The notes under the pieces are model-generated. The model did no database searches, was not told the DNA's origin, and worked only from the letters and a program-made list of their open reading frames with translations. A stretch of DNA of 64,000 nt, from contig OX419336.1 in the NCBI GenBank assembly GCA_948470475.1, forward strand, positions 30,108,005 to 30,172,004, read 5' to 3'. Made by a program: the position numbers and the translations under genes. Source of the stretch: Galaxea fascicularis (lineage: Eukaryota; Cnidaria; Anthozoa; Scleractinia; Euphylliidae). Shown here piece after piece: positions 11,113-23,611 of this stretch (positions are counted from its first letter, which is position 1; each line of letters opens with the position of its first letter).

Positions 11113-14100
11113 ATATTATTGCTTATTTACCTTATTTAACACAAGCAGCTGTTTTTAACATTTTGGCAATTACCTATTCAAGTATAAAGACCTTCAGTAA
11201 TTCATACATTTCAGACCAACACTACAAACGTGATATCTACTTATACCTGAAGTTTCCACAACCTAAATGTTACAATGTACCTACAACCCTTACATTTTCA
11301 GTCTTTCATACTTATTGTGCTCAGAAAGTACTCATTTACAGCAAACAGATTGGACTGTCTTATTTAATACACAAGTGCTTCCCTTGTGAAATTTGATACT
11401 TTGCATATCATTATTTTCATTTTTAACCTGCAACTTAGATGCCCTTTAGAATGGTTTTGAATTGATTGGCATGCGTTTTATACATGATTGCCATAGCCAC
11501 GGGATTTTGAAATTCCCTGATGCTTCCCTGACAAATGTAAAATTTCCCTGACCATCTAAATTTTTTAAAAATTCACAAATTAGTACTGGTAATGGCCTCC
11601 AGCCCCACCCCCTCACAGAATACAATTTCAACATCAGTTGACAGGTTGCACTCTTGTTTACACAAAAACATCACTAAGTTGGCAATGATTAAATTGCTAC
11701 CCTTAAAATTTCACTTTCCCCTGACTCAGAGTGAAATTCCCTGACTTTAGCCTGACCATGAAGAATTTTTTTTCCTGACTTTTCCTAACCTGTGGCAATC
11801 ATGTTATCAACCACTCTAAAGGTAAAGTTAAGCAAGACAGACTTGAGCATGAATTACTTTTAAGACTCAGTTGATAACCACTATCTGGACAGTTGCATGC
11901 CCACATGTATTTATCTTGGTATCACTTTGGCACATCATTTCATTGGTTTATGAATTATATTCAGTAGGGAACTGCACTGTGTCTTATATCAAACCTTAAC
12001 TTGTTAGGTTGCTCACTATTAGTTTCTATACAAATTTATCTTGTACACAAATTTTTTTATTATTATTTTGCCATAAATTGCATATTAAAGCCTGGTTAAA
12101 AATATGTTATTGAATGGATATTTATCATGACCAGTCATCGCCAAAAATGTAACAGACACTTGCTGTTTGAAAGTAAGTTACATGTACATAAAGAAAATCA
12201 TAAAAATCTTATTGATATAAGGTTACAATACTGTGATGAGCAGGAATAATGTTGTATTTGATTAAGGTACAGTTAAAGCAGGTCAAACACCCTTTATGAA
12301 GGCTGGCTAATTACACAAGTTTTCCACCTGGTTCAGTTCAACTCCATCCTGATCTTCCATTTTGATTAAAAAGTTGTGATAATGGCGTCTTAGTAATTGC
12401 TGATTCTTGGTTTTGTGCTTCATTAAAGCACTATTAATTTATGACCTTCAGGCAAATTTCATTTTATGAAGTTTTCACCTAAAATTAAATGATGAAATGG
12501 AAATTTGCAATATCTACACAATTGATGCTATTTTGAAGGAGGGGCAGGAGGGTTTGACCTGTCTGGGCTGTAAATTTAGAAGGGCTCCTAAGTATAAAGG
12601 CAATAAAGTCAAGAATTTACTTTTGTATGTATTTTTATGCTTTGTTTTTTAAGGTTCATTTTGATCGAACAGTGCAGTTCTTTATAATAAACACATTTTA
12701 AATCACAAGCAGAGAGCTGTGAACCTTGTAGATGTAGTAGCCCTATTTAACTTTGCCTGTCTGTGTAAGTCTCTGCAAGGTCAGCATGCAATCAGTGCTA
12801 TAGAAATCTACACTGCAGCTTAATCCACTTAGTATTTAGAGGTTCTACAGTTAGTGAAAATTAGTAGAAATGCCTGCTGGAATTTATTTGTGAGAACAGG
12901 AACGTGCAATGACACTCAGTGTGGAATGTAATTAAGATGCTAGGTGGTGTACACCTTTGCAAAGGTTAAGATTTTATATCCAACTTGGAAATTCCAATGG
13001 CATTTTTCTGCAGTTAGTTATGGTTTCAAGTGCTCTTAGTTCACAAACTGAGTCTAACATCCTTATTTCAGCAGGAGTTATGTTGAACCAATTATTGAGT
13101 CAACATTTGAAATAATTTTGTATTATAGAATTCAACATATTAGAAGGCAGTTACTAGTTTAGCTTGTGTGTAGCTCTTATAACCACAGTTGAAACATATT
13201 GCTGTGTACAATTAACGTACTATGGTAATTGTTTTCACAAAGTGCCATTTTACAATTTGGCCTTCCAAACAGCACAGAAGGTAAGATTTGATGATCAGAC
13301 TGTCTGTACTGTGCTAAAATTAACATCTCCTTTAGACTATAATGAAAGAAGTGCAGAAATACAATACAAATAATTTCAAATTGCTTGAACACAAAATTTT
13401 AGCTGGGTAAATATTACACATGAGGTGTCCAGCTTTCATGGAAAAATATTGTTATGTGCTTGCATTGCTTATGATGTGCAAAAGTTATTTAACTCCCTTT
13501 GTAAAAAAAATCCCTGATAAAAGATTTCATATAAGTGCTATATAATATATTTTCATCATATGCATGTACCTTTGTAATTTATACTTATATATAATATATG
13601 CACATGAATTTCACACTATCCCCATACTTACTTGTTCTTTTTATTTTTCTATAAGCAACAAGATTCTGATGTGGCAGTATAATATTACCAGGGTAATTTT
13701 TATAGTCAATCCTCTGAAAAGGTTTCAGAAGAAAACACCATTGTACAAAAATATTATATCTGATATATTTTAAATAAACCCTGGAAACCAAGAATATGAT
13801 TGAAGTTTCTTTGTTTTTACTGTGTCTTGTGATGTCCCTTTGTAGTTAAGATGATCAGATTATACATTTGAATACATTTTGGTCAAGGAGCATTTAGCAC
13901 TTTTTAGCCAAGACGTTTCTATTTGTGGGCTGTTTTTTCTCCACTGTGGTATTTCATTTATCTTTCTTTATTTCATACCTTCATTGCTAAGAAATATGGA
14001 TATACAGCTGCAGTAATGTACTTCCCAATTAAAACTTAGCAATGCCACCTTGTGCAAACCCTGCAAATTTGACTGTATGATGTGTGCATGGATTGGATTT

Positions 14101-15435
14101 GAAATGGATTTTGTGCTTTGGTGTGGCAGGATATGAATGTTCAGTTTTTATGGTCAGTGAGAATTAATGACCCCTAAATACAGCACCAAATGACCAAATG
14201 GCTCACACAAAACAACCTTCAAAATACTTTTCTGAAAGTTGAAATCAGGGTTCGTTAAAACTTTTGAAAATGAACATTGTGAAAAAAACCTTTCAAGACT
14301 GACTCCATACCTTTCTTATCAAGTTAGTGTACTTTCAACTTCACATGGAGCTGAATGAGGACCTGTCCTTGGACACTTCCAGTCAGTTAAAGATGGGGCA
14401 TATGAAACGGTTTTTTGCCTTAGGGGTGCAGTAATGTGAACGAACCGACATAAATATTCAAATGCCTCAGTTGGGTAATGGAGTTTGACGTTTGGTGCAT
14501 ATTGGTCACTGGTTTGCTGCTGGCTGGTTGGTGAGGATAAATTTCAAACAAAAAGTACAGTACCATTTAGCACAAAATCTTCAGCTCAAGCAAAAGGGCA
14601 AGTAGAGAGCATTATTTTTAACTCTCATTCATAGCATTCACAGAAGTAATTGATAACTCTGATATATCCTTGGAGTAACCAGTATATATTCACACCAAAG
14701 TCAGATACTTGGGTCACTAGTCCACTTATTTCTTAGTTGACTACCCCAATCCTGACTAGTAATGGTACATGGGTTAAATCCTTTTTTATCTCAAGTCACA
14801 GTTTTCCTTTGCAACAACTATTGCTACAATGCAAATTTTTGGAAGTTAAATAAAATTACCAAAAAATACCAAAGTATACTACCACAGAGTAGGCAGGGAA
14901 AACATCTGTAAAGGGAATTCGTGCTCCGGCTTTCAAACTTTATTGCGATTCTTCCATTTCGCTCAATTGCGGGCAAATTCTTGCCCAATCAAATTCTAAG
15001 GAACGGTTCCAAGTTTAAAAAAAAAAAAAGAAAAATTTGTCGTCGGGTGTTTACGTTCTCGGTAAAACGTTACATTATGAAGAAACGCACCAAAAAGTGT
15101 GACGAAGAGGGAACAGATTTCTTGATCCAACTGGACCATACTTGATGAGTCGCATCAGGGTAGCAGACATACAGATACTGAATGCAGTACTGACAAGCAA
15201 AGATCATGAACAAGGAAACAGTAATGTGATCTCGGACATTTTTTTTTAGGAGGATTGTGGCAGTGAGGTCGTGAGACTTTAAAATACTCGTGTAAATGTA
15301 AATATCAAGAAGGCCGGATCATATTAAGAATCTCAAATCTGGGACAGGATTTTTAAATCCTCAGTCCTGATTTTAAATCCTGGATTTTGGAATCCAGATT
15401 TAAGGAAGGATTTTCTTTCTAGAAATGGTTGGAAA
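11113..15435. other. AT-rich non-coding stretch downstream of the FN3 receptor
   Basis: No exon with convincing splice sites and protein-like composition is seen on either strand. It probably holds the 3' UTR of the receptor followed by intergenic DNA. One MITE-like element (11483-11803) is listed separately, and an imperfect AT-rich palindrome built on AAATCC/GGATTT lies near 15330-15410. Confidence 0.5.
11483..11803. mobile_element. MITE-like element with CATGATTGCCA termini
   Basis: The left end CATGATTGCCATAG and the inverted right end CATGATTGCCACAG are near-identical. The interior has several TTCCCTGAC motifs close to both ends, giving a subterminal-repeat structure. It has no coding capacity. 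Confidence 0.5.
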
Positions 15436-15554
15436 ATGGCTATGGCTACACGCGCATTCACTGTTGCTCGTTTCACCGACCTCGTGGCACAAACGCTTCA
15501 AAAGAACATATCACAAAATGGGGAAAAATCCTTAGCGGCAACTCTACGGCATCT
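15436..15554 (+). CDS. Orphan candidate first coding exon
   Basis: An ATG (15436) opens a 39-codon frame beginning MAMATRAFTVARFTDLVAQT that runs directly into a good donor (CT|GTAAGT) in phase 2. The composition is protein-like, but I found no continuing exon before 18202. It may be the start of a gene whose later exons I missed, a pseudogene exon, or chance. Confidence 0.25.
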
Positions 15555-15932
15555 GTAAGTACACTTAATTAATCCCAAACATTCACTACCCAGTTTCAAA
15601 TCACGACCACATGTCTGCGAATGGACCAAGTACTCCTCATAGACCCTCATAGCACTGTAAGTTAAAGATATGCATGTTCAAGCTTTTAATTTCTAACCCT
15701 TAATGTTCACAATAGTCACCCTTATTCGGTGAACTTTTCGAGGATACTTAGGTTAAAAAAGATCGCTTAAGTCTTAAGTTTAAGCTGGTTTGAGGTTTTT
15801 TTAAGCTTTTGTAGATGCTCTGCGCTAATTAGGACAAAGTCATACTTCCTCGCTAATATGCTTACTCTTTCCGAAAGAAGAAATAGCTCGAAAGTGCTTG
15901 CATAAATTATTCTGTAAATAAGGAAATATTAC

Positions 15933-16028
15933 CTTGAATTGATGACTCAGAAGAAGGAAAAGTGTTCTTTTTGAGGACGAGGAACGAACAGCCGATAGAG
16001 TGGAAGAGTGTTCTTCAATGGACGGCAT
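15933..16028 (-). CDS. Orphan candidate first coding exon, minus strand
   Basis: An ATG opens 32 codons (MPSIEEHSSTLSAVRSSSSK and on) ending at a donor AAG|GTAATA in phase 0. No partner exon was found downstream on the minus strand. It may be a chance frame. Confidence 0.2.
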
Positions 16029-16354
16029 TGTTTTGAAGAGTCTGAAGGCTGCGAAGGGATCGTGCGCCAGACAAATCACATGATCTATCAACATCCAATC
16101 AAAAAACATCTTTAACTAGAGTGGCGGGAAAGTGTGTGCGACGACACCCATCCGGAGCGGTAAAAATAGTCGGTACTTGCCTGCACATTAATTTTTCTTC
16201 ATTTTGTTACCAAAATCCATAAAATTAAATTTGCATATAGTTACTTTAACACCGGCGCGAACGCACACACTCTTACCTAGGTAACACTGGTTTGCTTTTA
16301 GTTTTTCAATGCCATTGCTATAGCAACATAATGAGGTTTTAATGACGGTGATAT

Positions 16355-16426
16355 CTAGCCTTCGAACACAGACTCAGACGGTTTTCAAAAGGCGGAAAAT
16401 CGTACCGTCTGTGTTCGCAGGCTAGC
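16355..16426. repeat. Short inverted repeat around CGAACACAGAC
   Basis: CTAGCCTTCGAACACAGAC on the left pairs with GTCTGTGTTCGCAGGCTAG on the right, with one or two mismatches, and encloses about 35 bases. GATATC-like words lie on both flanks. It is likely a tiny MITE or a solo terminus pair. Confidence 0.5.
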
Positions 16427-16985
16427 TAGGTGATATCATCCGTTTAAAACGTCATAACAATTGATATGACCCCGAGAGCCATAGTCCGCGATTATGGCCT
16501 GGTAAGATCCGACATATAATGTGCTGTTTGGCCTAGGAAGATCATGTATGCTAACTCTTCCGGACTCCCGGATACAGAGCGATTCTCCTGGTCTCCCGTA
16601 CGGATGATTAAATAAAAGTGAATTGGATCAATTTCCCTCAAAAATGTAAGTTTTCAATTACATATTTTCCAAAAATCTAAATCACTTGACTTCTTGTGCT
16701 TATAAATTACGGTTCTTGGCTTTCGTTACGTTGCAGGCTGTCGTTGCAATTTTTGTTACTACATGTCCTATATAAGCGGCCGTATCATTGGATGAGAATT
16801 CAACCAATGTCCAGAAGGGAAGTGCCACTTTGGAAGTGGGGTGGGTCCGACGTCATTGAAGGAATTTTCGGGGGGGGGGAGGGGTTGGTCAGATTTGGCG
16901 GGCTGGGTAGAGGGGTTCGTACAGAAAAAAATCTACATATTTGAAATCTACAAAGGTTGGCATCTCTGAGAGATGGCCACCAAAT

Positions 16986-17166
16986 AGACCACTTTCATAA
17001 TGGCCGCCGATAATATTGTTCTTTTGTATCTATGTTAATTAGACTTACTGGCCTCATTTTAGCGCAAACATTCTTTTGTATTTTGTTCATAGCAGCGAGG
17101 TTAGAAAGGCTTATTAGCATTAAAACAAAAGAATATTTTATTTGGCCGCCATTATGAAAGCGGACC
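16986..17166. mobile_element. MITE with CTTTCATAATGGC termini
   Basis: The left terminus AGACCACTTTCATAATGGCC and the inverted right terminus GGTCCGCTTTCATAATGGCG are closely matched. The interior (about 135 bp) has no coding capacity. Confidence 0.55.
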
Positions 17167-18202
17167 AAAGAGGTCTATGCGTTCTCCAACTAGAACTAGG
17201 CAACTACCACATTTCTATTGGCCAAAGATTGTACACCGCGATGTCTGCATTTACAGTCCCGTCCTTACATTACTTCAACTAACTACTAAAAAAGACAAGT
17301 CAGGATGTAAAATCTGATATTTATTCTCTAAATAAGGTGTACTATGAATTCAACTAACGATGGCAAATGATTTTAAAACTGCAAAAATACTAGCTGTAAA
17401 GTTGAAGTTAGAAATATTGTCCTCTTGACCATAAAAAGTACTGAGATACATGACCTTAGAAGTTCTGTTTCTTATTAAAAGACAAGACTCTTGTTAAGAC
17501 TTCTTAACACTATAAAATCGCGGTGTGATGAGCGAAAATAATTCAAAGCCAATCAAAGAGAAGATAGACTTATTCCTTGATATTTCTGGTTTCAGAAAGA
17601 TAAGTACACTTTATCGTTATCTTTGTACAAGTACATTTTAAAACGATATTTCGCCGTATTCTCGGAAGTCATAAAACTTCTTACATTTGTTTTGAGTATT
17701 TACAGCTAAATTTACAACTCTTTGTACACGCAAAGTTCCCTACAACCGCACCATTTCACCGCGCCAGATTGCGAACTTCAATTTTAGCTAGATTTTAGCT
17801 CGATTAATTAATATTACATATTAAATTACGTTAAGGAGTTCTAATGCTCTCTTAGTTTAGTTCATATTTCCCCAAATTGCGTTGCTTAAGCCAGGGTTCT
17901 AACAGCCCTTTAACAGCAATTGGCAGAGTAGAGGGAGGGGAGAGCTGGGCCGTGCTTATCCCTAGTAACTCCACCCTCAGTATTTTAATTTCTTCCTAAA
18001 TAGAGAATCTGGTTATAAGTTACCACATTTAAGGCTTGGCTACTGATTTACACATGCAGTATTTTCTCCTGCATATTATTTGCAATGTTTCTTTGTTTCC
18101 AACTCGGACTCCATGATTTGTTATCAAGTCATGTTCTCTTGTAACAAAGGACACTTTGTTCCTCTGAAATGTGATTGGGACATCGCCAGTGGTTCTCGAG
18201 CG
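17167..18202. other. Non-coding; likely 3' UTR and flank of the sarcospan-like gene
   Basis: No supported exon is seen. The part nearest 18202 should be the 3' UTR of the minus-strand gene. I could not fix its poly(A) site; AATAAA-like words on the minus strand occur near 17324. Confidence 0.4.
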
Positions 18203-21200
18203 TTACATTTCGCTATATGGTGGCGGTGGATCGTGCCTTGAATTGGAATTATAATTCATGACGTACTCCCTTCGCGGAATGGTAAGATCAACGACGTAAT
18301 GAGAACATGGTACCTCTCGCACGAAGCTCGATGGCGATTGGCTGGTTTGTGTTTCGATGGTTGAACGCTGCATCTCTGCTGCTCCAAGTTCCACGTCTTC
18401 TTCTTCGATGGCACTGAGGTCTGTTTGAGACGTTTGGGACTGGCGCGAACTCACGGTGCATTTGCCATCACCGTCTGATCTGGAGTTGAGTACAGCCTAG
18501 AACGAGAAAAGAAATTGGTGGAAACATATCTTAGAGAGAATGCACTGCAATTAACCTTTGCAATATCGATAGTTTTGGTACGGTAACTCATTGATAATTG
18601 GCTTATCTTTTTCCACAGAAATCACCGTCCGAATAAGGGCGTGACTATGACAGCGTTAGTTCTCTCCAAAAGCCACAACAACAACATGCTAGGCTTAGCG
18701 CTTTCATTTAAACAGTTAGATTAATGGGAATTTTCCTAGCCGTGTTTTACCAGTCGAGTGTGTCAGAAGTGAATTCGGCGATCCTAAAGTGAGAGTTAAT
18801 TTAATCCGGGTTAATTTCTTTTTATTCTCCTCCTGTTATTCTCTTCATCATAAGCTGGCACGCCGGCGACGTAGAAAGACGGCTGCTAAGTGGCACTGTG
18901 TGAATCTACCAAGTCTTGCGAAGGATCTCCTACGCGAGTGAAAAGTGTGCAGCAAGACAGTCTCACCTTAGATCTCCTTTTTCGACACAGCAACACTGTT
19001 TCCATGACAACAGCCAGGACACACGTGACTAGTCCACCGCCGTACACACCAGCCATGCCGTACACAAGGTCCCTAAGTTTGTTTTGTATGTCGTTACAGT
19101 TGACAGTACCTCTGAAGATGATTGACACCTGTCGTAGTTCACCCTGATGGAAACACTTGCACGAATTCTCCACCGGGTAATATTGACAGCTGTCCATTTT
19201 GGAAAGGAGTGGTCCTACTTCGGTACCAGTGTACAAACCTCCAGCGAAGCAAAGCAAACCAGCGATGACGGTGAAAATAATAGAGGAAACGATCTGCAAA
19301 ATTTACGTGAGAGATGTTATGAGATACTGCTGTGTTGACAGTTCTTTTGACATGTTATACTGGCCTGTTTTAGCGGGTCATTCCAATATCATGTTCTATT
19401 GGTCTGCAATTGCGGGTGCGGTGGTGCCCAGATTTCAATCAGAAGAGAGTTAATTTAAGTTTAAATGAATGCCCCAGGATACAGTAGGGTTGAAGTGGGG
19501 AACAATGCTTAGCGTCAAGAACAGAAACGGAGGTGAAAACAACTTGCGCACCCCATTGAGTTCGTCAATTAAATTGCAACCGCGGAAATTTCCACCTGCC
19601 TGCTACAGACACTGAGTGAAAAATCTAATTAAAGGGGCCAGGTATCTTCGTCACCTAGTGAACTCTTTTTCAACGAGACTTGACATGGATAATGGTGTGG
19701 CTAAATTGAATGCTGTCATCCCTGTGCTCCCATTCATAAACACTTACAAGGAATCTCGAGCGTGTCTTGCACATCAGCATCAATTGTAGACCAACCACTC
19801 CCAGCTGTAAAGAAGAAACAAGAGTGCTGATTGTTAGATACAGTCGAGACAGTATCTTATACCATTACATCACACTACAAAGGGTTGTGAAAAATGACTA
19901 GGAAAAGGCCTTTCACGCCGAAACTAAGTTAAGACGTTACGCGGATTGCCATCCAAAGGCTATAAAATCATGTGTTTTTTGTCTGTTCTTTACTAAGAAA
20001 TAATATGATCCAAGAGGGCGTCTCATTGACCGAATTTGGATGTATTGCGATATCATCTGAAAGTTTTGTCTACAACCTGTGGTTCCAAGACCTTTTTATT
20101 TTAATTCTTTTCATAAGCTACCGGCTATGTTTTATTAACCGGAAACACCAAAGGAAATAATTGTATAGAAACATTCGAAAACGTTTTCTTCTTGTTGATT
20201 GTCGGATAAACTAGATTATTTCTGCTCTACAGTGACACACAAAACAGGTTTTATTCATGTTGATATTGCGAACGAGAGCCAATCTTCTTTTTCTTCATGT
20301 GACGCCAAGAACATTTTCATTCACACACGTGGAATTCTCAAAAGCTGCGAAAAAACTTTTTGCTTTCCACGCAAAAAATAAATTTAGGACTAAATGTTAT
20401 ACTTTTTCGATGGATATCACAGTGTAAGTCCTACCGTTTTAATCAAGTAGTTGGGTCTGTTAGAGGAAAGAAATACACTGACTGTTGGTGAACTTTTAAA
20501 CGTGCAACAAGAAAGTTAATTTACTGTGGATGCAAGAGAATTCCATATATAACCTAATTGAGTGAACGTAAATAAAAAAATAAAAAATCTATGAAACGAC
20601 GCGGGGCAGGCAGGCTTTTAAGTTGTTTTACCGGAAATTTTAGCATCAGTGAAGCGAACATACGCGATAATTTCGCACATTTTTGTTGATCAAGGCGCTT
20701 TTCACAATGAGAGTTTGTAAGGGGGACTAATCACCAAATTACAGTAATAATTTCACAGTTAGACATGGTTTGATGCTACTCTGGTTTGAAAATTGATGAA
20801 TGTAACTTAAAAAGATACAATTCACGACCCACATTGTTTTCCTGGGGCATTTAAATTGATGTGTCAGAGGTATCATAGGTATTATAAGCTCTAGAGCAAA
20901 CAAATTTTATTCACATGGGCGCAAATCGGTGTGTCTACCTCGATCAACTTTAATTTACTATTCTCTTTCATTTGAAAACATGTGTTAGTTTCCATGTAGT
21001 TGAACACGGAAACACATGTGATTGATAACAGGTGGTTTTTATCGCCTCAGACCGCAAGTGTTGATTCAGTTTCTGAAAACACAAAGAGGAAAGAAACAAT
21101 GGAAATGTGCCGCATTTTCAGACCACGATTTCACACCACAATTACATTGGGCTGTGGAACTGAGATCATTGATATGTTGACAGTCTACTGATGCGAACGC

Positions 21201-23611
21201 AAAGATCACACAGTTGTTTTTGCAAATCTTTGGTGTTGCAAGCATTTCGTTCTATCAGGCAAAAACGAATCAAGGTGACGAAAAATGCCTGAATGACTCC
21301 TTGCGGTTTTGCTGCTTAATAGCCGAACGTCGACAGAACTCTTCTTTTTTTCTCACAAGGAGCATTTTTGAAGCTGAAACAAACTTTTATAAAAAAAACT
21401 TAACCGTTTTCATTTCAGTCAATTTCTTTATTTCGTTTAGGTTTATCGATCTTGGTGGTTGTCAGCGTCAGTCAATTTCACCTTTTGTTTAAAACTTTTT
21501 CAATTAACACTTGGCTTTAATCTTTATTGAGATCAAAGTAAGACAATTTCTTCCTTGTCTCTTTTATTGTGCCAGAATGGACAGCGCCTTGAAGACTCAA
21601 GACTGGGAAAATGATATGGTTGACTTGTTTAGCCAATGAGCGATTTGGAACAAACAAGCCCGCTTTATTCGACGACACTACAACAAGATCAAAACTTCTG
21701 AAAAAGAAAAGAACTCGCTAATGCTACCTCGAGAATTAAAAACAGAAGAACCTACTTTCAAAACCTGATAATTAGAATCTTTCACATGCAAATACCAACA
21801 AATATGGCACGGGGCCATAATTACTCGATATGCAAATGAACACGTGCGGCAACTTGACTATAGTATACTGAATTGATTCCTCGATCTTGACTTGCTTTAT
21901 GCGCAACTTGAAAGTTTCCGGCATTAATAAGCCAATGGTATTTTTACATCCCTCAACGCGCCATTCTTATGGCATTTCATTCATCATTCATTCTCCAATA
22001 TACAAGGAACTAACATATTACTGATTTAGATCTCTTTCTCTGTCCCGCTTAAAGATCTTTCGTATCCTGTTATGACGTTAAAACCTTTCTCAATAGATTT
22101 GAATCAGATTTCAGGCGGCATGGCTTTTGATCCGAAGTGGCAAATGGCCTTTAGGTAAAACTGTATTTATGCTAAAAGCCCATGTCGCTATCCCAGCTTA
22201 GCGGGATATTGTACAAGGAAAACAAAACATTTAAGTGTATCATTGAAACCACACGCGTCGAAGGCCACTAAAGCTATTGTCCTGTGGTCTGCGGCACGTG
22301 TCTTTAGAATTGTGACCCAAAGCTCTTTCGCCTTAACAAACCGATCAACTTTGAATTTCAAAACGAGCATTTGACCAAAGAGTTAAACAATTTTACACGG
22401 TGCCTTGGGTTTTCTTCTTTCGCGCAGCGTGAAATCTTTGTTGGTATATTGCCCTGTTCGATGACAAGTTCACAACTCTAGATGCGCACGCGACAACGGT
22501 TCTCAAATTCCCGATGTTGTTTGTTTCGATGGAACTCCATCTAAAATACGAAACTCCGTGGACTCCCGCCATTCATAATCCGGAAGATTCTTAAACTTTT
22601 TCATCTTCTAATTTTAGAAGATCAACGTTCTGGTTCTCAAATTGTTAGATTCGTGCGTTCAAAATCATGGAACTTATCCAAGTTTCAACAAGTTTCCGCT
22701 CTTTGAATATTCATAGGCGTCTAACACTTGTTGATGTTGACTCAAGTAACTAATATCCTTTGGTTACACTTCTCGGAAACCTTTGGCCGGGAAAAACAAT
22801 AGTACAAATATAATGCCTTCACCGAAGCGACTTAGACAGAAACGAAAATTTTCGTCAGTTATGGTCTGATATATGCCGAGCAAGTGGCTGGCTTACTTAG
22901 TTACCAACAATAGCCCATGTGGGTGTGCTTTGAGAACCTCTATAAAATACCTTCGGCATTTGAATTCTCCCTGTGCAAATAAGAACTTGTGCAATCACTA
23001 ACTGTCAGAGCTTTAACGCCTGTTTGATTATCATTTAACGCTGGATTTTCCAAACATTTTTATTTAATTTTTGCTTTTGCAAAAATAATTTTGCTAAATG
23101 AGCACACAGGTTAAGTTTAGGCGTTAATTCATGACTAGGAACTCTACAAAACACTTATGTGACAAAGGACTAACGGATCAAAATGGCAGTTAGTTTTTAA
23201 GAAGGCCTTTTGAAATTTTGGCGAAAAATCTCACAAGCTATTTTACTAATCACAGCTTTCTTACTCCGCATTCCTTACTCGCGGCGCACAGTCTTCTAAG
23301 AAACTAGGAGGACTCAGGGGTGCTCAGATACAAAACGCAAAGGAACTTACCACTCCCGCCGTAGCATACGAGGGAATCATTCCCTCCGTGTGATACGCCG
23401 AAGAAGTAACTTGATGGACGCTAAAATATCCAATTCCAAGCAAGCAGCCAATAGAAAATATCGTGAATCCCAGAACAGGGAGAACCATAAGTCGCTTCCT
23501 GCAACACTGACAGTTCTTTCTTTGCTCAGAGCTTCGGTGAATTATAACTTCTTTGGTTCGGAGCAGTTTTTGATCCGCTGAGTGCGATCTTTGGCTCTTC
23601 GCTGAAGGCAT
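18203..23611 (-). CDS. Sarcospan-like four-span membrane protein
   Basis: Four coding exons on the minus strand join entirely in phase 0: 23611-23351, 19804-19748, 19293-18967 and 18496-18203, giving 312 residues. An ATG at 23611 starts the frame; upstream in-frame codons lack ATG. Membrane spans are at about 41-63, 81-101, 107-127 and 185-208. A CQCC motif (34-37) precedes span 1. The large loop between spans 3 and 4 has Cys142, Cys151, Cys153 and Cys172, with SCKC and an I-F-R-G-x-x-N-C segment. Vertebrate sarcospan has the same plan: a Cys cluster before span 1, and SCQC then Y-R-D-V-T-D-C in the large loop. Sarcospan is a dystrophin-glycoprotein-complex component, so a role at the cell-matrix link is inferred. 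The tail of about 100 residues is Ser/Thr/Gln-rich and acidic and ends PPPPYSEM, a PPxY motif. A generic CD20-like tetraspan protein is the alternative. The first intron is about 3.5 kb. Confidence 0.72.
19805..23350. other. First intron of the sarcospan-like gene
   Basis: It begins GTAAGTT on the minus strand after Val87 and ends TTTACAG before the 57-bp second exon. No other exon, RNA gene or clear transposon is seen in it. Confidence 0.6.

Noticed and set aside
18890..19453. Plus-strand frames over the sarcospan-like exon
   Set aside because: They are antisense shadows of the minus-strand coding exon, which has matched splice sites and membrane spans.
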